From Gemmatimonadota bacterium (lineage in GTDB: Bacteria; Gemmatimonadota; Gemmatimonadetes; JACCXV01), in NCBI GenBank assembly GCA_013696835.1, contig JACCXV010000219.1:1-6337 (forward strand): a stretch of 6,337 bases of DNA, written 5' to 3'. This document shows, piece by piece, positions 5,957 to 6,337 of this stretch. The notes under the pieces were generated by a model. The model was not told the DNA's origin. It was given only the letters and a program-made list of their open reading frames with translations, and made no database searches. The translations under genes were made by a program, and so were the position numbers. Position 1 is the stretch's first letter. Every line of letters begins with the position of its first letter.

Positions 5957-6337
5957 TCAGGCCACCACCTCCATCAGCCCCCGCAGGGCGCGGATCTGAT
6001 CCTGCTCGCCCATCACGATCAGCGTGTCCTCCTCGCGCAAGGCCGTGGCGGAGGAAGGGTTGAAGAGGAGGCCCGAGCCGCCGTGCGTGGTGGAAGGCCG
6101 GACGGCGACAACGAGTGCCCCCGTGCGCCCCCCGATCTCGAGCTCCCCGAGGGTTCTCTCCGCCACGGGAGATCCTCGCGGGACGGCGAGCTCCTCGATG
6201 GCGAGGGTCACACCGCCTCCACGCGTGACGACGTCCAGCAGCGACATGACGCCCGGACGCAGCAGAACGGAAGCCATGCGGGCTCCTCCGATGCGCTGCG
6301 GCGAGATCACGTGGTCGGCGCCCGCGCGCACGAGCTT
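5957..6337 (-). CDS. Potassium channel / TrkA-type protein, C-terminal RCK region (5' end outside window)
   Basis: 126 residues are visible before the TGA at 5959-5957; the frame is open to the window edge, so the N terminus is missing. It begins KLVRAGADHVISPQRIGGARMA, the end of an RCK_N (TrkA-N, Rossmann) domain as found in bacterial ligand-gated K+ channels and TrkA. An RCK_C domain follows at about 45-122: SPVAERTLGELEIGGRTGALVVAV, then ALREEDTLIVMGEQDQIRALRGLM. Whether a two-helix pore precedes it cannot be seen. A channel is favoured by the RAGADHVISP stretch and the single RCK pair, but a stand-alone TrkA remains possible. It is the first gene of the visible cluster and sits one base ahead of khtT, so the promoter lies outside the window. 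Confidence 0.85.
   Translation of the reverse strand, partial: KLVRAGADHVISPQRIGGARMASVLLRPGVMSLLDVVTRGGGVTLAIEELAVPRGSPVAERTLGELEIGGRTGALVVAVRPSTTHGGSGLLFNPSSATALREEDTLIVMGEQDQIRALRGLMEVVA

Overview
The window is strongly GC-rich and densely coding, with GTG starts and stop/start overlaps, and it holds no RNA gene, CRISPR array or insertion sequence. It looks like a chromosomal piece of a high-GC bacterium. The PDZ plus multi-membrane-span plus GAF sensor architecture would fit a Gemmatimonadota, Acidobacteriota, Eisenbacteria or Myxococcota-like lineage. That is a guess from gene style; no marker gene settles it.

Layout. On the + strand at the left edge is the 3' part of a gene for a secreted-type protein with twelve tandem RTX nonapeptide repeats (2-628). 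It converges, with a 9-bp gap, on a single tight minus-strand gene cluster that fills the rest of the window. Read in its own direction (right to left) the cluster is: the C-terminal RCK part of a potassium channel or TrkA-like protein (5957-6337, entering from outside the window); a KhtT-like RCK_C regulatory subunit (5473-5955); a KhtU-like CPA2 cation/proton antiporter (4310-5476); an M3-like zinc metallopeptidase (2745-4313); a histidine-phosphatase / phosphoglycerate-mutase family protein (2023-2712); and a PDZ, multi-TM, GAF membrane sensor whose reading frame is broken in three places (638-2039).

Spacing inside the cluster is -17 to +32 bp. Two junctions are 4-bp GTGA overlaps and one has a 1-bp gap, so translational coupling is likely. 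The first three genes form a coherent potassium-homeostasis unit: a ligand-gated channel or transporter, then an antiporter with a separate RCK_C regulator. The peptidase, the phosphatase and the sensor are not obviously part of potassium transport, and their joint function is unknown.

The most unusual feature is the sensor gene. A run of eight C residues on the coding strand shifts the frame after the PDZ domain, and a -1/+1 pair displaces about 110 bp at the front of the GAF domain. Undoing the three shifts gives exactly 466 codons plus a stop. The other five genes are intact. Either the gene is decaying or variable, or the assembly has local indel errors.
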